Positions 12,201 through 22,144 of a stretch of 64,000 nucleotides of DNA are shown piece after piece. A program made the translations under genes and the position numbers. Origin of the DNA: Plazaster borealis (lineage: Eukaryota; Echinodermata; Asteroidea; Forcipulatida; Labidiasteridae); contig CM037469.1 of the NCBI GenBank assembly GCA_021014325.1, positions 12,280,663-12,344,662 of the forward strand, given 5' to 3'. How positions within the stretch are numbered: position 1 is the stretch's first letter; every line of letters starts with the position of its first letter. A model generated the notes under the pieces. The model was not told the origin of the DNA, did no database searches, and saw only the letters and a program-made list of their open reading frames with translations.

Positions 12201-15200
12201 AACTTTTTATCTTGTCTAAACTCACCATTCTCAATTGTTCCACAGCGAGGGTCAACTTTCCTTCCTAGTCTCTTGGGGACCTTCTGGTACGGAGAAAACT
12301 CCACAACAGCTGGATATTCTGTACCTACACAAGGGAAAGTTCAAGATTTGTAAAAAAAACAGAAAAAAAACTGGGATTTTATTTTGGAAATTGAGACGGA
12401 TTGTGTGAAAAGGGTTTAGGGGTCTTGTCAAAATTAATCCAGGACAGGTAGTCGAAAAACAATTCTCCGATGTCAAAATTTCTGTCGTACTGTATTTCTA
12501 TGAGAGACATGGTTTTACTCGCTGGAAGGCACACAGTTCTCCGATGCACTAAAGAAATGCCCCATGCAAATGCACCCCAGTGAGCGCTCTGCGGTTTGAC
12601 TGGTTGATTAAATGTAGTATAAACAAACTTGCGGAATTTTAGTGATCTGGAAGGTTTGGAGGTCATTGTATTCAACTAAGAATTACATGTAGAGGAGCCA
12701 TGTAGAGACCCCCTGCTTTTTTTCCAGCAGATAGCAACCTAAATCTCTGCGGTTTAAAACAAAATGTGACCCCAGCCATGGTTTCTCCGACACCCAATTT
12801 CTAACAAGGCGAATTCACGGCGGGTAAAAAACCTTGTGCTGGACTGTACATATCCGCTGGTTGTCCTGGACTAATTTTGACAAGGTCCCTCAGGTAAAAT
12901 TAGGTAAAATTTCAAACATTTGCTGAACAGCTTAGTAAGAATTGGTCCGTGATTACCTCTGTTATCAGTAAACAGGTAGCCATCCCATCTGTCTCGGAAT
13001 GAGAGTATCTCCTCAGGGTTGATGAAGTTGATGTAGACTCTTGAAAATGCATTGGGTCCTAGGCTACAAGACAAAACACAAATTGCAGTTTAACGACGCA
13101 TTGCCACATTTTGTTGAGTATGGTTATTAATGGTAGACCCTCTGAAACTCTGGATCCGGTGTTGTCAAAGGCCATGTCCGATTCAAGGGGCTTCAGCTAA
13201 GACCATAAATTATGATCATTGGCTGTCAGTGTTAGCGATAACGTTGAAGATCTGGCCTTTTTTAATGATCTTTGCATGATGCCAAAGCTGTTAATTCCGA
13301 CACGGTCTCAAGCATAAGGTCAAGTACCGAATTAAGCAACTTCGGCTATGGCTATAGCCACTGGCTGCAGCAGCAACACTACAGAATAGGCTTTTTGGGC
13401 AATCTGGCCATAGCCAATGCCAAAGCTGTCGATTCGGACACAGCAGGGGATTGAATTTGGGTGGAAAATTCACAAAACTGAAGGGCTTGTAGCTCAAAAT
13501 GTTTACTGGACCAGAATTTATTTTACAAGACCAGAATCAAAATGAGCTGAACAAGTACTAAGAGAAGATCTACATAGATAGATCTCATTTGTCTTACAAA
13601 AATAAAGCCCTTGATACTCAAGAGTATTGAAAGATATTTTCAGATTCATAGTCAACATTTTCTTCACCAAAGATATTACACATTGAGGCAGCCTATTATT
13701 ATTCAATTGAAAAAACACAAAACCACCATGCTTGTCCAGTTTTGAGTCTACTGGCCCGATGCTAAAATCACTGGCCTCGGTTCAGTGTTAATTTCGAGCC
13801 CTTCACAGCCTACATGTATTAACCCTTCTACTACTGCCGACCCAATTTGTTATTGAGTTGACTGACCATTCAAAACCATTTGCTCGAATGGTTTTGAGTG
13901 GTGAGCTAACTGTGTATAGAGTAGACCCCCTGAATGGTTTCAAATGGTATGTCAGCTTATCTATAGCCCAGTTACTTTCAAATGGTAGTACGTAATAGGG
14001 TTAGTACATTCACCATTCAAAACCATTTAGCCTTGGGGGCATACCACAGTGCAGTGTATCCACCACTCAAAACCATTTGAATGGTTGTGAATGGTGGCAC
14101 AGCTTATCATCAATACAGGTCAAATGGTACTGCCATGTGTGTATTAAAACAATGGGGTTGTAAACGTTAGTGAATTTTGAATGGTTTTGAATGGTGTATC
14201 ACTATCAGTATGAGGGCTAAAGTGTATACTCACCTTCTGTCCGCTTTCACATAGTACAAGTAGTTGTTATCTGGAAGGGGAGAAACATGTTCCAGGAAGT
14301 CTGCTTCAGACAGAGTAGGGGGCAGGCACCGGATAATAACCTTAAATGTTAAAATTAGGAGACAGTTCACAATTTAAGCGACACGTAATGGATCTTGGAT
14401 CAGTTTGTAACACGCCATAGACAAGTTGATAGCCCACAAGAGAAACTGACTGGGTACATTTTTTAATAATTTGGGGTTGAACAAAGCAAAATTGACTAGT
14501 TGAGCGGGATTTGAACAACGACCCCCGGATTAACGTGCCGGCGCTTCAACAACCATGACAAATGAGCTATCTAGCCCTACATTGGTGGTCTCCCTCTTTT
14601 GTCGATATCTTTGTTTGGTGGTGGCAGTCAGAAGCAACACAACCCTACATGTTGCTTTGTTCAACCCCAGATAACATCATAGACTTCATGCTTTTCATTT
14701 GACTTAGTCTGAATGTAAAATTAGGATGAACAAATGCCTTGATTGAGTCCTCATTGAGTCATTATCAATGAATTAAGGGAATAATTAAAAGAGTGGCGAT
14801 GAGGTCTTAAACAATGTTAAATGGCCATTTAAAACTGGCAGGGTCGTAGCTGCATGATGGAATGGGCTAGCAGTGTGAGTGTGGTTTAAGGGTTCACCTT
14901 CATGTCCGATATGGGGGCAGAGGGACCCCCCCACCCAGTGTTCTCGTACTTTAACACACTATTTTCCCCTTAAATAAGTAGAAGTAGGCCAACCCCCCAA
15001 AACAAAAAAAATCCTCCAAAGAATTCTTGAAATTCCGAGCACACAATGAAGATACAAATACTAGTGAACATGGTGAAGAAAGGTGTGTGTCATGTTTAAC
15101 TTGTTAAGATCTCTTAGTCTTAGTAGGCCTACCCTACAGAAAAGGAAAAGTTCAAACATTGTACAAAAAAAGATTGTCATCGTGTTGTTTACTTGAAATT

Positions 15201-15697
15201 ACCCATGTCACAGTCAGTGTCAGTGTCAATATGTACTCATTGTCATGATTTTTAAAACTTTGTGGGAAAATCTGGCCACTGTTCACTTGTGCTTGTACAT
15301 GATCATGTATTGTTGTACTGTAGTTGTAGTTGTAGTTGTACGTTGTACTTGGTACAGCAGCGACTTAGTCCGACAACAAATGGTCGAAATTGCACAGGTA
15401 GGCTAATGATTACTATACTACAAGGACTGTGTCGTAACCGTCCGGTCTGCGACCGTCGGGAGGATGGATTGGGGGTTACGATTAGCGCAACAACCTACAC
15501 TACAGGCAGAGGGGTTGGTGTTGTGCTGTCCGGAAATTGGACACAGTCAAAACTTTATCAAGAATTATTAATTTAGTGAAATTCTCGTGACCTACCTTAG
15601 TCATTGCACTTGGTGCATCCTTTAATTTCTTTTTGTCAGCACCATCGACAGAATCGGGGCTACTGACCTTGTCACTCTTTACGACATCTTTAGTCAT
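2479..15697 (-). CDS. UPF3: UPF3 (regulator of nonsense transcripts 3), complete, 11 coding exons
   Basis: Nonsense-mediated mRNA decay factor that bridges UPF2 and the exon junction complex. Coding exons in order: 15596-15697, 14234-14340, 12957-13063, 12226-12324, 10824-10931, 8648-8703, 7334-7507, 6194-6336, 4608-4879, 3447-3799, 2479-3282. All introns are GT-AG and phases are consistent, giving 774 codons. Residues ~35-140 form the RRM-like UPF3 domain (VIIRCLPPTL, VYINFINPEEILSFRDRWDG, YPAVVEFSPYQK). ETYLEELEAK follows at ~164, then a charged coiled-coil stretch at ~190-245 and KIKLLKKPEGD near 250. The exon-junction-complex-binding motif DRPAMALYQPG is at 508-518. Vertebrates have two paralogues, UPF3A and UPF3B; I cannot tell whether this is a single pre-duplication copy. 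The protein is longer than human UPF3B (483 residues) because of an Arg/Asp-rich tail after the EJC motif. Confidence 0.93.
4144..4485. mobile_element. TTAA fold-back element, GGTTGGGTCAT family
   Basis: In UPF3 intron 9. The left end is TTTAAAGGTTGGGTCAT and the right end reads ATGACCATACCTT. Close relatives lie at 11806-12193 and 25673-26090, sharing GATGGTAATGGTAGTAA and a block around CTGTATTCAGCTGAAACTTTCACAG. Confidence 0.65.
4955..5120. repeat. Fold-back repeat, GGCGACGAGGTCTTAAA family
   Basis: A degenerate copy of the hairpin element at 34133-34269. It carries GGCGACGAGGTCTTAAA, GGTAGGGTCGCGGCCGTGTG and a mirrored end TCAAGACC...ACTCTTTTGTTCCC. Related pieces lie at 14773-14860 and 38454-38530. 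Confidence 0.6.
5423..5615. repeat. Palindromic element with CCCAATTTCA ends
   Basis: Left end GGGCCCAATTTCAATGAGC, right end its inverted form GCTCCATGAAATTGGGCCC. The interior carries GCTTAAGCA/TGCTTAAGC inverted motifs and a GGTAACCTTATTCTGGTAAGCA block. Relatives are at 1447-1645, 7973-8165, 23725-24540 (interrupted), 26085-26250, 29281-29535, 46913-47475 (interrupted) and 52130-52310. Confidence 0.75.
6841..7190. mobile_element. TTAA fold-back element, GGCACTGTACACG family (copy 1)
   Basis: Ends TTAAAGGCACTGAACATGTT and TGTGTACAGTGCCTTTAA are inverted and both finish in TTAA, which fits a TTAA target duplication. The interior contains AGAGGGAGTCGTTTCTCACA and TTACCTCTTTCTC blocks shared with seven other copies: 23874-24249, 24970-25341, 32344-32719, 37657-38036, 38591-38708 (partial), 48346-48660 (truncated) and 53408-53779. 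No ORF of its own. Confidence 0.8.
7334..7507 (-). CDS. UPF3: UPF3 exon 7: charged coiled-coil exon
   Basis: Encodes residues 194-251, almost entirely Lys/Arg/Glu/Gln (for example EERRRKEREQKKRDDERRQK), ending QKIK at a codon boundary so that the next exon (6194-6336) continues LLKKPEGDK. The acceptor after TCTGCAG and the donor GTATTG are clear. Confidence 0.88.
7973..8165. repeat. Palindromic element with CCCAATTTCA ends
   Basis: Left end GGGCCCAATTCATAGAGCTGC, right end GCAGCTCTATGAAATTGCGCCC. Same interior blocks as the copy at 5423-5615. Intronic in UPF3. Confidence 0.75.
8166..8420 (+). repeat. SINE fragment with tRNA B-box-like sequence
   Basis: GTGGGTTTGAATCCCGGTCATGACACTTGTGCCC contains a B-box-like GGTTTGAATCC and the shared downstream block (GCAAGGCACTTAACCATAATTG). 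An inverted relative with the same 3' part lies at 54425-54690. Confidence 0.55.
8828..9612. mobile_element. hAT-like element with minisatellite core and 8-bp target duplication
   Basis: The ends are inverted: GAGTGTTGTAGTC on the left and GGCTACAACACTG on the right, i.e. a CAGTGTTGTAGYC terminal repeat with one mutated base. They are flanked by identical 8-bp direct repeats ACAATCAT at 8820-8827 and 9613-9620, the size produced by hAT transposases. Nearly all of the interior is a tandem repeat with unit AGTCCGAGACCAAGACCAAGGC (22 bp, plus a shorter CCAGGC variant), about thirty units. All reading frames on both strands are open across it because the repeat lacks stops; none is a gene. It sits in UPF3 intron 5. 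Confidence 0.85.
8849..9500. repeat. Minisatellite, ~22-bp unit
   Basis: Head-to-tail units of AGTCCGAGACCAAGACCAAGGC, alternating with shorter units lacking part of CCAAGG. Single-base variants (CCGTCC, AAAAAGACT, GTCTGAG) punctuate the array. It is the core of the hAT-like element at 8828-9612. Confidence 0.92.
10285..10645. mobile_element. Fold-back element, GTTTGGTAATGACTC / GCAGATTATTCTTC family (copy 1)
   Basis: Contains TTTGGTAATGACTCTGAAAAT, GTACAGCAGCTTTGGATAG, TTTTATCCCCAAAAATTTG and the GCAGATTATTCTTCCTGCG block. Relatives at 20038-20427, 21535-21885 (inverted), 46137-46470 and 47085-47456. This copy lacks a clean right end. Confidence 0.65.
11806..12193. mobile_element. TTAA fold-back element, GGTTGGGTCAT family (copy 2)
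   Basis: TTAAGGATGGGTCATAC on the left and ATGACCCTACCTTTAA on the right, both bounded by TTAA. Interrupted internally by a stretch (about 11955-12050) absent from the copy at 4144-4485. Ends just upstream of UPF3 exon 4. Confidence 0.7.
12957..14340 (-). CDS. UPF3: UPF3 exons 2-3: RRM-like UPF2-binding domain
   Basis: Exon 2 (14234-14340) starts directly after MTK of exon 1 with VIIRCLPPTLSEADFLEHV and ends in phase 2. Exon 3 (12957-13063) carries VYINFINPEEILSFRDRWDG. In UPF3 proteins this fold binds UPF2 rather than RNA. The intron between them (13064-14233) contains a truncated hAT-like repeat and an array built on ATGGTTTTGAATGGT. Confidence 0.9.
13478..13805. repeat. Truncated hAT-like repeat, CAGGGCTCGAAATT family
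   Basis: Carries the interior CTCAAAATGTTTACTGGACC and the right end TTAATTTCGAGCCCTTC shared with fuller copies at 20655-21064, 23163-23535 and 33156-33586. The left terminal repeat is degraded. Confidence 0.6.
13817..14215. repeat. Degenerate array on ATGGTTTTGAATGGT
   Basis: Repeated, often inverted, copies of AACCATTCAAAACCATTTGA / ATGGTTTTGAATGGTG. The same motif forms the right-hand flank of the 115-bp arrays at 1690, 27755 and 50045, so this is probably a rearranged relative of that element. Between UPF3 exons 3 and 2. Confidence 0.6.
14441..14675 (-). repeat. tRNA-Lys-like SINE (copy 1)
   Basis: Minus-strand copy of a repeat whose head resembles a tRNA: GGCTAGATAGCTCA, a GCGCCGGCACGTTAAT anticodon-like region and GTTCAAATCCCGCTC. 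The A-box region carries an insertion. Other copies: 39112-39330 (minus) and 40727-40868 (plus). Confidence 0.65.
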
Positions 15698-17599
15698 TTT
15701 GAAGTGACAGTTTCCAGTCCTCCCTCGGATCGGACAGGCAAAACTCGAAAGCGACGTGTTTCGTTCAGCTGGCTGCCTGTTTTTTGTTGTCGTGTTGTTT
15801 TTCGAGCCTGTTGAAAGCGCCCTCTGTTGATACAGTCCGGGATTTCCCCCTTTTCCGTTCCCGATGTAACTAACTTTTTCTAAACTTATCCGAGGCTTTA
15901 GACCCAGTAACTTAGGCGCGCGCTGTACCCTTTATAAATAAATTTGACATCAGCAGTTCAAGAACATTTTTTTTAACGGGAGTACAGTGCCCAGTTACTG
16001 GGTCTACATTTCTTTCCTCCATGGTCTGATGGTCTATCCATAGAGCAATCCGAACTTGCTCATTAATTATTGTTGCAGAGGCCTTAGATGGCGGCGTGAT
16101 GTGTCAATGCTGCCGCCACGTCCAAAAGCGTATTGCTACTTGCATACAGTTACAATTACTTTAGTTTTAATTACTGTTAAATATTTCCAAAGACGAAACT
16201 GAGGAAGCACACAAATATATGGTTCATTCTGGAAAACTACTATTCTGGTCCATAGGAGTCACATTGTATCCCTATGTGTCTTTACTCGAGGGTCATGTCA
16301 CTAAAAAAAAGGGCAATTTACAGGCAACCCGTTCCAGGCAATCTCCAAGAAGAGAATCCATTCACATTTTGAATGTTCTCCTTGGGGATCGTAAGACATT
16401 GTTCGAAAAATGTGCTACCAAAAGTGGCCCCGTAGCATGCACTGCTGAGTGCATGCAGTTGGCAAGCCTCCATCACTTGCCTCTGTAAAGTTGCCTCGTG
16501 TGACAAGAGAGAGCTCAATGGTCTTTTATACGTATTATACCACAAAACAAAGAAAACAAGCATTGCATTGACCCCACTTTGAACTTCCCTTCCGTTTCAA
16601 TAAAAGTTCGAATACAAAAATCTCATTTCCTAATAAAAATAATGTGTGGTGGATGGAAAACATTCGCCCCAGACTCCAAACTATATGGCGGTTGCTTTTG
16701 GTTGGCGAGATATGACCTACAGTTAATTTTTAAAGGGCTGAACAAAGTCATTATGAGATATCAGTCATAACTACGACTTGTTTTTTTTTTTTTTAAGTCC
16801 CTTTAAAACCCTTAACTGCATGCGGGAACTCCATAGACTAATACTTTTAAATCCTTGAAATTAAAAATGTTATTTGTGCATTTCCGATGATATTTTACAT
16901 AAAAGAGACCTCTTTACATGTCCAGCAATTGTCTAGAATGATTTGAGTTCATTAATTACGCAGTAATTGATTTATTTTCCCTATTTAACATTTTAGGGGC
17001 GTGGAAACACCCCCACTTATCCCGAGGGACAAAAGGGCCAATATTACTAATTAATATTAATAAATAATGTGCATTTCCCACAAATTTTTACATCTAAGTG
17101 TCTTCTTTACATGCCTATAGCTATTGTCTAATACTATTTGAGTCATTTAGCCACCAGTAATATTGGTATATTTCTCTAATTATCTAAGTTCTCAACGGCA
17201 TGGCAACGCCCTTATTTACTGCCACACCATCCCATATTTTTCTTGACAAAATCCTGTAAAAAAGATTTTTCTCGGGCCTGACCCAGGCTTTAAGATGTTG
17301 CCGGACGAGGACCGGATATCAAGGAATTTGACTCCCCCAGTCTATAGACTTTAGAGAAATTACTTAAATAGTGATGGTGATGTGGAGTGATTCATTGGCC
17401 CCTCCCCTCAGTTAACGGTTTTTATGCTTCCGTACGACTGCTTTAAGCAAACAAAATTAAGATACAATTTCTTCATGATCTACGTGACTCAATAAGACTT
17501 GCATGAGTCTGCATGCTGCGTGAATCTTGATATCAAAATTTAATCGAGTTCAAATTAATGCATGCTGCCCTCACTTGTCCAGTTTTGTTCAATATCAAC
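15698..17599. other. Head-to-head intergenic region between UPF3 and MCCC1
   Basis: The 1.9 kb between the two start codons must hold both promoters unless untranslated exons lie elsewhere. I found no convincing TATA box or initiator. Features are AT-rich blocks, a T-run near 16782-16795 and two similar stretches (16850-17000 and 17060-17220) sharing TTACATNNAAGNGNC and CAGTAAT blocks. Open frames here are short and unsupported. Confidence 0.5.
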
Positions 17600-17661
17600 A
17601 TGGCGACGTTCATAAGAGCAAGGCGACTGCTCTTTTCTGCTGATGTTCTTCTGCAAGGAAG
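17600..17661 (+). CDS. MCCC1: MCCC1 exon 1: mitochondrial targeting peptide
   Basis: ATG in AACATGGCG context (A at -3, G at +4). Encodes [20 protein letters not shown] and ends in phase 2 at AAG|GTATGT. It joins exon 2 at 21927 to make [14 protein letters not shown]. Assigned by phase, targeting-peptide composition and position, not by conserved residues, since MCC leader peptides diverge. Confidence 0.8.
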
Positions 17662-20600
17662 GTATGTATTTTGGCAAGTTATGTTCATATACATCATTGG
17701 AGTTTGTATGAGTACTACTAGCCCACCTTGTTGAGCTGTAATGGCTCTCTTTTAACATCGGTCTTATAACACTTACCATCAGCCCACCATCCATACATGA
17801 TGTCTTAAAGTTTAAACGCGTAGTAAAAAAGTACGAGCAAGTCGTACCTCTTTGATCGCAAATTTCTCCCACTTATAAACATCACATACTACTCCAACCT
17901 CCCTCACTTTGTTCCTTACATCTGGCGAATTTTTGTGACATATTCCAGGTATCACCAAATGATGCCTTTGTCTAGATTGATGATTTGAAAATGGCAAAAA
18001 AAAATTGTGTACAAAAAATACATTGAAGTTCGTCTCGCAGGGGAAATTCCAGCGTGGTCGGGATTGACTATCAGAATAAAAATCGAGGCACCAGCTTTTA
18101 CACTTTACAGATCGCAACGTTCAATCGTGGAGGTAAAAACCATGAATTAAATGAGTCGGAAAGATGTGACGGATATAAACAACATTGCCGGATCTGAACC
18201 GGGTCTGATCCGGCTTTCTGGATCTAGTGTAAACGGGGTCGTAGCAAGGACCTTGCTCTAAACTATTTTCAGTCAGTGCATGGAGGTAAAATTAGTACCT
18301 CCATGGTCACACTGACCATGGCATGGTCAGTGTGACCATGGAGGTATGGTGTGACTGACTTGATTATTATTTTATGGTCGAAAGGCACTGGCCCGTTTTG
18401 GGGTGGTCTTGGAGTGTCAGTGGGATTCGGGAAGGCCAAAAAGGGTACAATTAGTGAATTACAAATGAAATGTGTTCCCGAACTTCCCATTATCTGGCAG
18501 ATAATTGTCCAAATGTAAAAAAAAGTAGTTGTTGGGTCCAGTAACGTCTCGGACAGGTCTACCCCCTACGTTGAGTTGAGTACAGTGATTTATGCAATCG
18601 TAGCTGTGGGTAGTACTAGTAGTAGTAGTGTAGTGTAGGAACAGTTGGATGTTATTTTAATTTAATTAATTAATTAATATTAATTATTGACATGACATTA
18701 TAAGAAGAGCTTCAAAAAGGGACCTTAGTGTAAATACTATCTAATAAGTTACAGATAACAGCTATGTTAGCGGAGTCGTGATATTGACATTTCCTATTCT
18801 GACAACACGTAAAACTGCAAAATTTCAAAAAGTTACTGAACGCTTACCTTTTATTTGTTCGCAACCATAGTTCACAAAATGGTGTTAAATATTACCAATA
18901 TTATATTCCTGTTATTATAAGTAACCTTATTCTTACCCTCATCAGATCTCTCTTGTTATTTATTTCTACAAGTACTTTTTCTAGAAAGTTTTTCCCCTCT
19001 GTCTTTTTTCTGTTTTTGTTTTGAAATTATATATTATAATATTATTACAATTTGTTAAATAATTATAATCGTATCATTACCACCACCATCATCATCACCA
19101 CCACCACCACCACCACCACTATTATTAGATCCTACTCGTATTAATGAATTGTGTTTTATCATTTTACAGCACCACAAAGTTACTCAGCATTTGTGTATTT
19201 GCTGTTATTTCTCACCAAATTGTTGTTAATGTATGATTTTGATATCATACATGCTTTATTAATGACACATTATGCCTAGATGCTATAATTTTTCATTGGC
19301 AAAATTGTTTTCCATTTGCAGTTTGCAATGAGAGACACATAATGTAATTTACTGCTGGTCATGTTTTACAATCTTTTTTGGTTTGGTCTAGTTGAGCCAC
19401 AGCTTACATGTATTTTAATGTCTTGTACATGTATTTGTCCATCTTGGTACGACATTGCTTATGAAGAGTCAACAGAAACTGTGTACACATGTATGTACAA
19501 ACTCCTTGAAGATCCATCTACAGACTGAAAACCTGGTGATTGAAGAAGGTTGTTAAGAATGAAATTGCTTTCATTTAATAAATATTTTGTCAATTTTGTG
19601 AAACTACAAAAAGTGAAAAGAAAATAAATTACAAGAAAAAAATAGGGTCCTACTCACATCACCCAGAAGAGTTCCAGGAGTCAGGCATCTTTAAGAAGAT
19701 GTAACTTCTGATATTGGAGGCATCTTTTCAATGTTGGTTGTATCATTGTATTGATCTATTCTTACCAAAAGCTTTAATTTAGAATGTAATTTTACTATGC
19801 ATGACAATAGAAATAAAGAACAACTGAATGTCAATTAAATTCCAATAAATTGTTACGAGTGTCGCTGGAAGGGTCCTAGGACTTGCCCACCTTTAAGAAG
19901 CCAAAACCTCAGAATGGAATCTCTGATTTCAATTCTGTTTTTTTTCCATTGCATTTTTGTGATCTAAAGCTTTTCATTAATGTATAATTTTACTATGATA
20001 TATAAAAACACAGTTTTGGACTAATAGGCCTATAGCTACAGGTAATGCGTTTGGTAATCACTCTTAAAATTAATGGCAATAAAAACCTACTTGGTTAGAA
20101 GTACAGCAGCTTACTTTCGATAGTATAAAGCATTTTGAGAATCATTTCACTTCAAAGTAATGTGGTTTATGGCAAAATATATAAACTTTATCCCCCAAAA
20201 TTTGAATCTGAGAAACGTTACTGTCAGCCGTTTCTCAGATTGTGTATTCCATTTACCGATTATTCTTCCTGCGTGGACAACTGCTCCGGATTGTTGGCGA
20301 TATCTCAAAAACGCACCAACCTTTTGAAATGAAATTTTCACAGGTTAGTTTTATTGTATATATCTACATTTATATAGGATTAAAACAATCGAACGGTTCC
20401 AAAAACCAAAGGTATACTTTCCTTTAACTTTAGCAAATCAAGCCATTCCGTTTTCAACTGTTTTTTTTTTTTACATTTTAAATGTACCCAACCCCAAATG
20501 CACTAAAATGATCTTTTAATTTTAGCAAAAGTATATATTATTTAAATAATTATAAATTCAATAAAACTTGAAGTCAAATTCAAGTATCCCAGAACTTATT

Positions 20601-22099
20601 TAACATGTTTAAAGGGAGAGTATGCCTTTGGTAATTACTCCAAAAATGAATGACCAGGGCTCGAAATTGACACTGGACTGCAGGCCCTAGGGCCGAGGCC
20701 AGTGATTTTAGTGTCGGGCCAGTAAACTCATGACCTGACAAGTCCGGCAGTCTTGTGTTTTTCAATTGAATAATAATACGCCACTGTTTTAAAGATCTTT
20801 AACCGAAAGAAATGATGTTCAAATGTTGACTTTTGAGTCTGGTAATACATTTCCATTGAGTCTCGAAATATACTAACCAATAACACAAATGAGATAATCT
20901 TCTCTTAGTGCTTGTTCAAATAAAAAGAAAGTACAAGTAAAAAACTCTGTAGAAAGCTCTGACTTATGAAGATTCTGGTCTTGTAAAATATATTCTGGTC
21001 CAGTAAACATTTTGAGCTACAAGCCCTGCAGTCTTGTGGAATTTTACGCCAAATTCGAGCCCTGATGACCATGAAAACTTATTTGGTAAAAAGCACTGGA
21101 GAGCTGTTGACATTGTATAACATTGTTAGAAACGACACCCCTTTGAAGTTATGTTGTTTTAGAGAAAGAGTTAATTTTTCACCCCAAAATTTGAATCTGA
21201 GAAAGGCTCAGGCATGAAGCCTTTTTCTGGCATCTGAAAGCACACAATTCTATGCAACAACGGTGTTCTTTCTTTCATTATTTTCTGGCAACTTCAATGA
21301 CCAATTGAGCCCAAATTTTCAGGTTTGTTATTCTATGCATTTGTTGGGATACACCAAGTGAGGATACTGGTCTTTGATAGTTACCAAAAGTATACCCTGC
21401 CTTTAAATAGATTTAAAAAGAGAGCAAAAGTTGGACGTACCCAGATTTTGAGTTCTTCTAAAATCAAACATTGCGGTTATCGTTACCAGCAGAATTAAAC
21501 ATTGAGCCTGTGTCTCCTCAGTGAGCCGAATTGTTTAAAGGCATCGTACACGTTTGGTAATTGGAGCCTATTGTTTGTTTCAATCCTATACATTTTGTAG
21601 ATATATACCATAAAACTAACCTGTGAAAATTTCATTTCAAAAGGTGGTAGCGTTTTTGAGATATTGCCGAAAATCTGGAGCGGTTACGTCCACGCATGAA
21701 GAATAATCTGCATTGGAATACACACTCTAAATCAAAATATTTTGGGGATAAAAAGTGATATATTTTTCCATAACCACAATCCTTCAAGTAAAAAGTCTCT
21801 CATCCAAAGCTGCTGTACTTCTTACCAAGTTTTTATTGCCATAATTTTCAGAGTCATTACCAAATTAAAGTGTACGATGCCTTTGAATTGAAATACATGT
21901 ACCCTTTGTCTTTTTTTTCTACCCAGGAATAAAGGAAATTGGATCAAATCATGCAGAAACGTCTCAGGTATGTGCACTCCAACGTATTTTCCTGCGTATT
22001 ATATAAGACTAAAAAATCTGACTTAAAAAAGTAATAATAATCACTGTGTCTTCTCTAAAGGGTGCTTCCTACATGTATCTAGGGTTGTTTGAGATCGTA

Positions 22100-22144
<45 letters not shown>

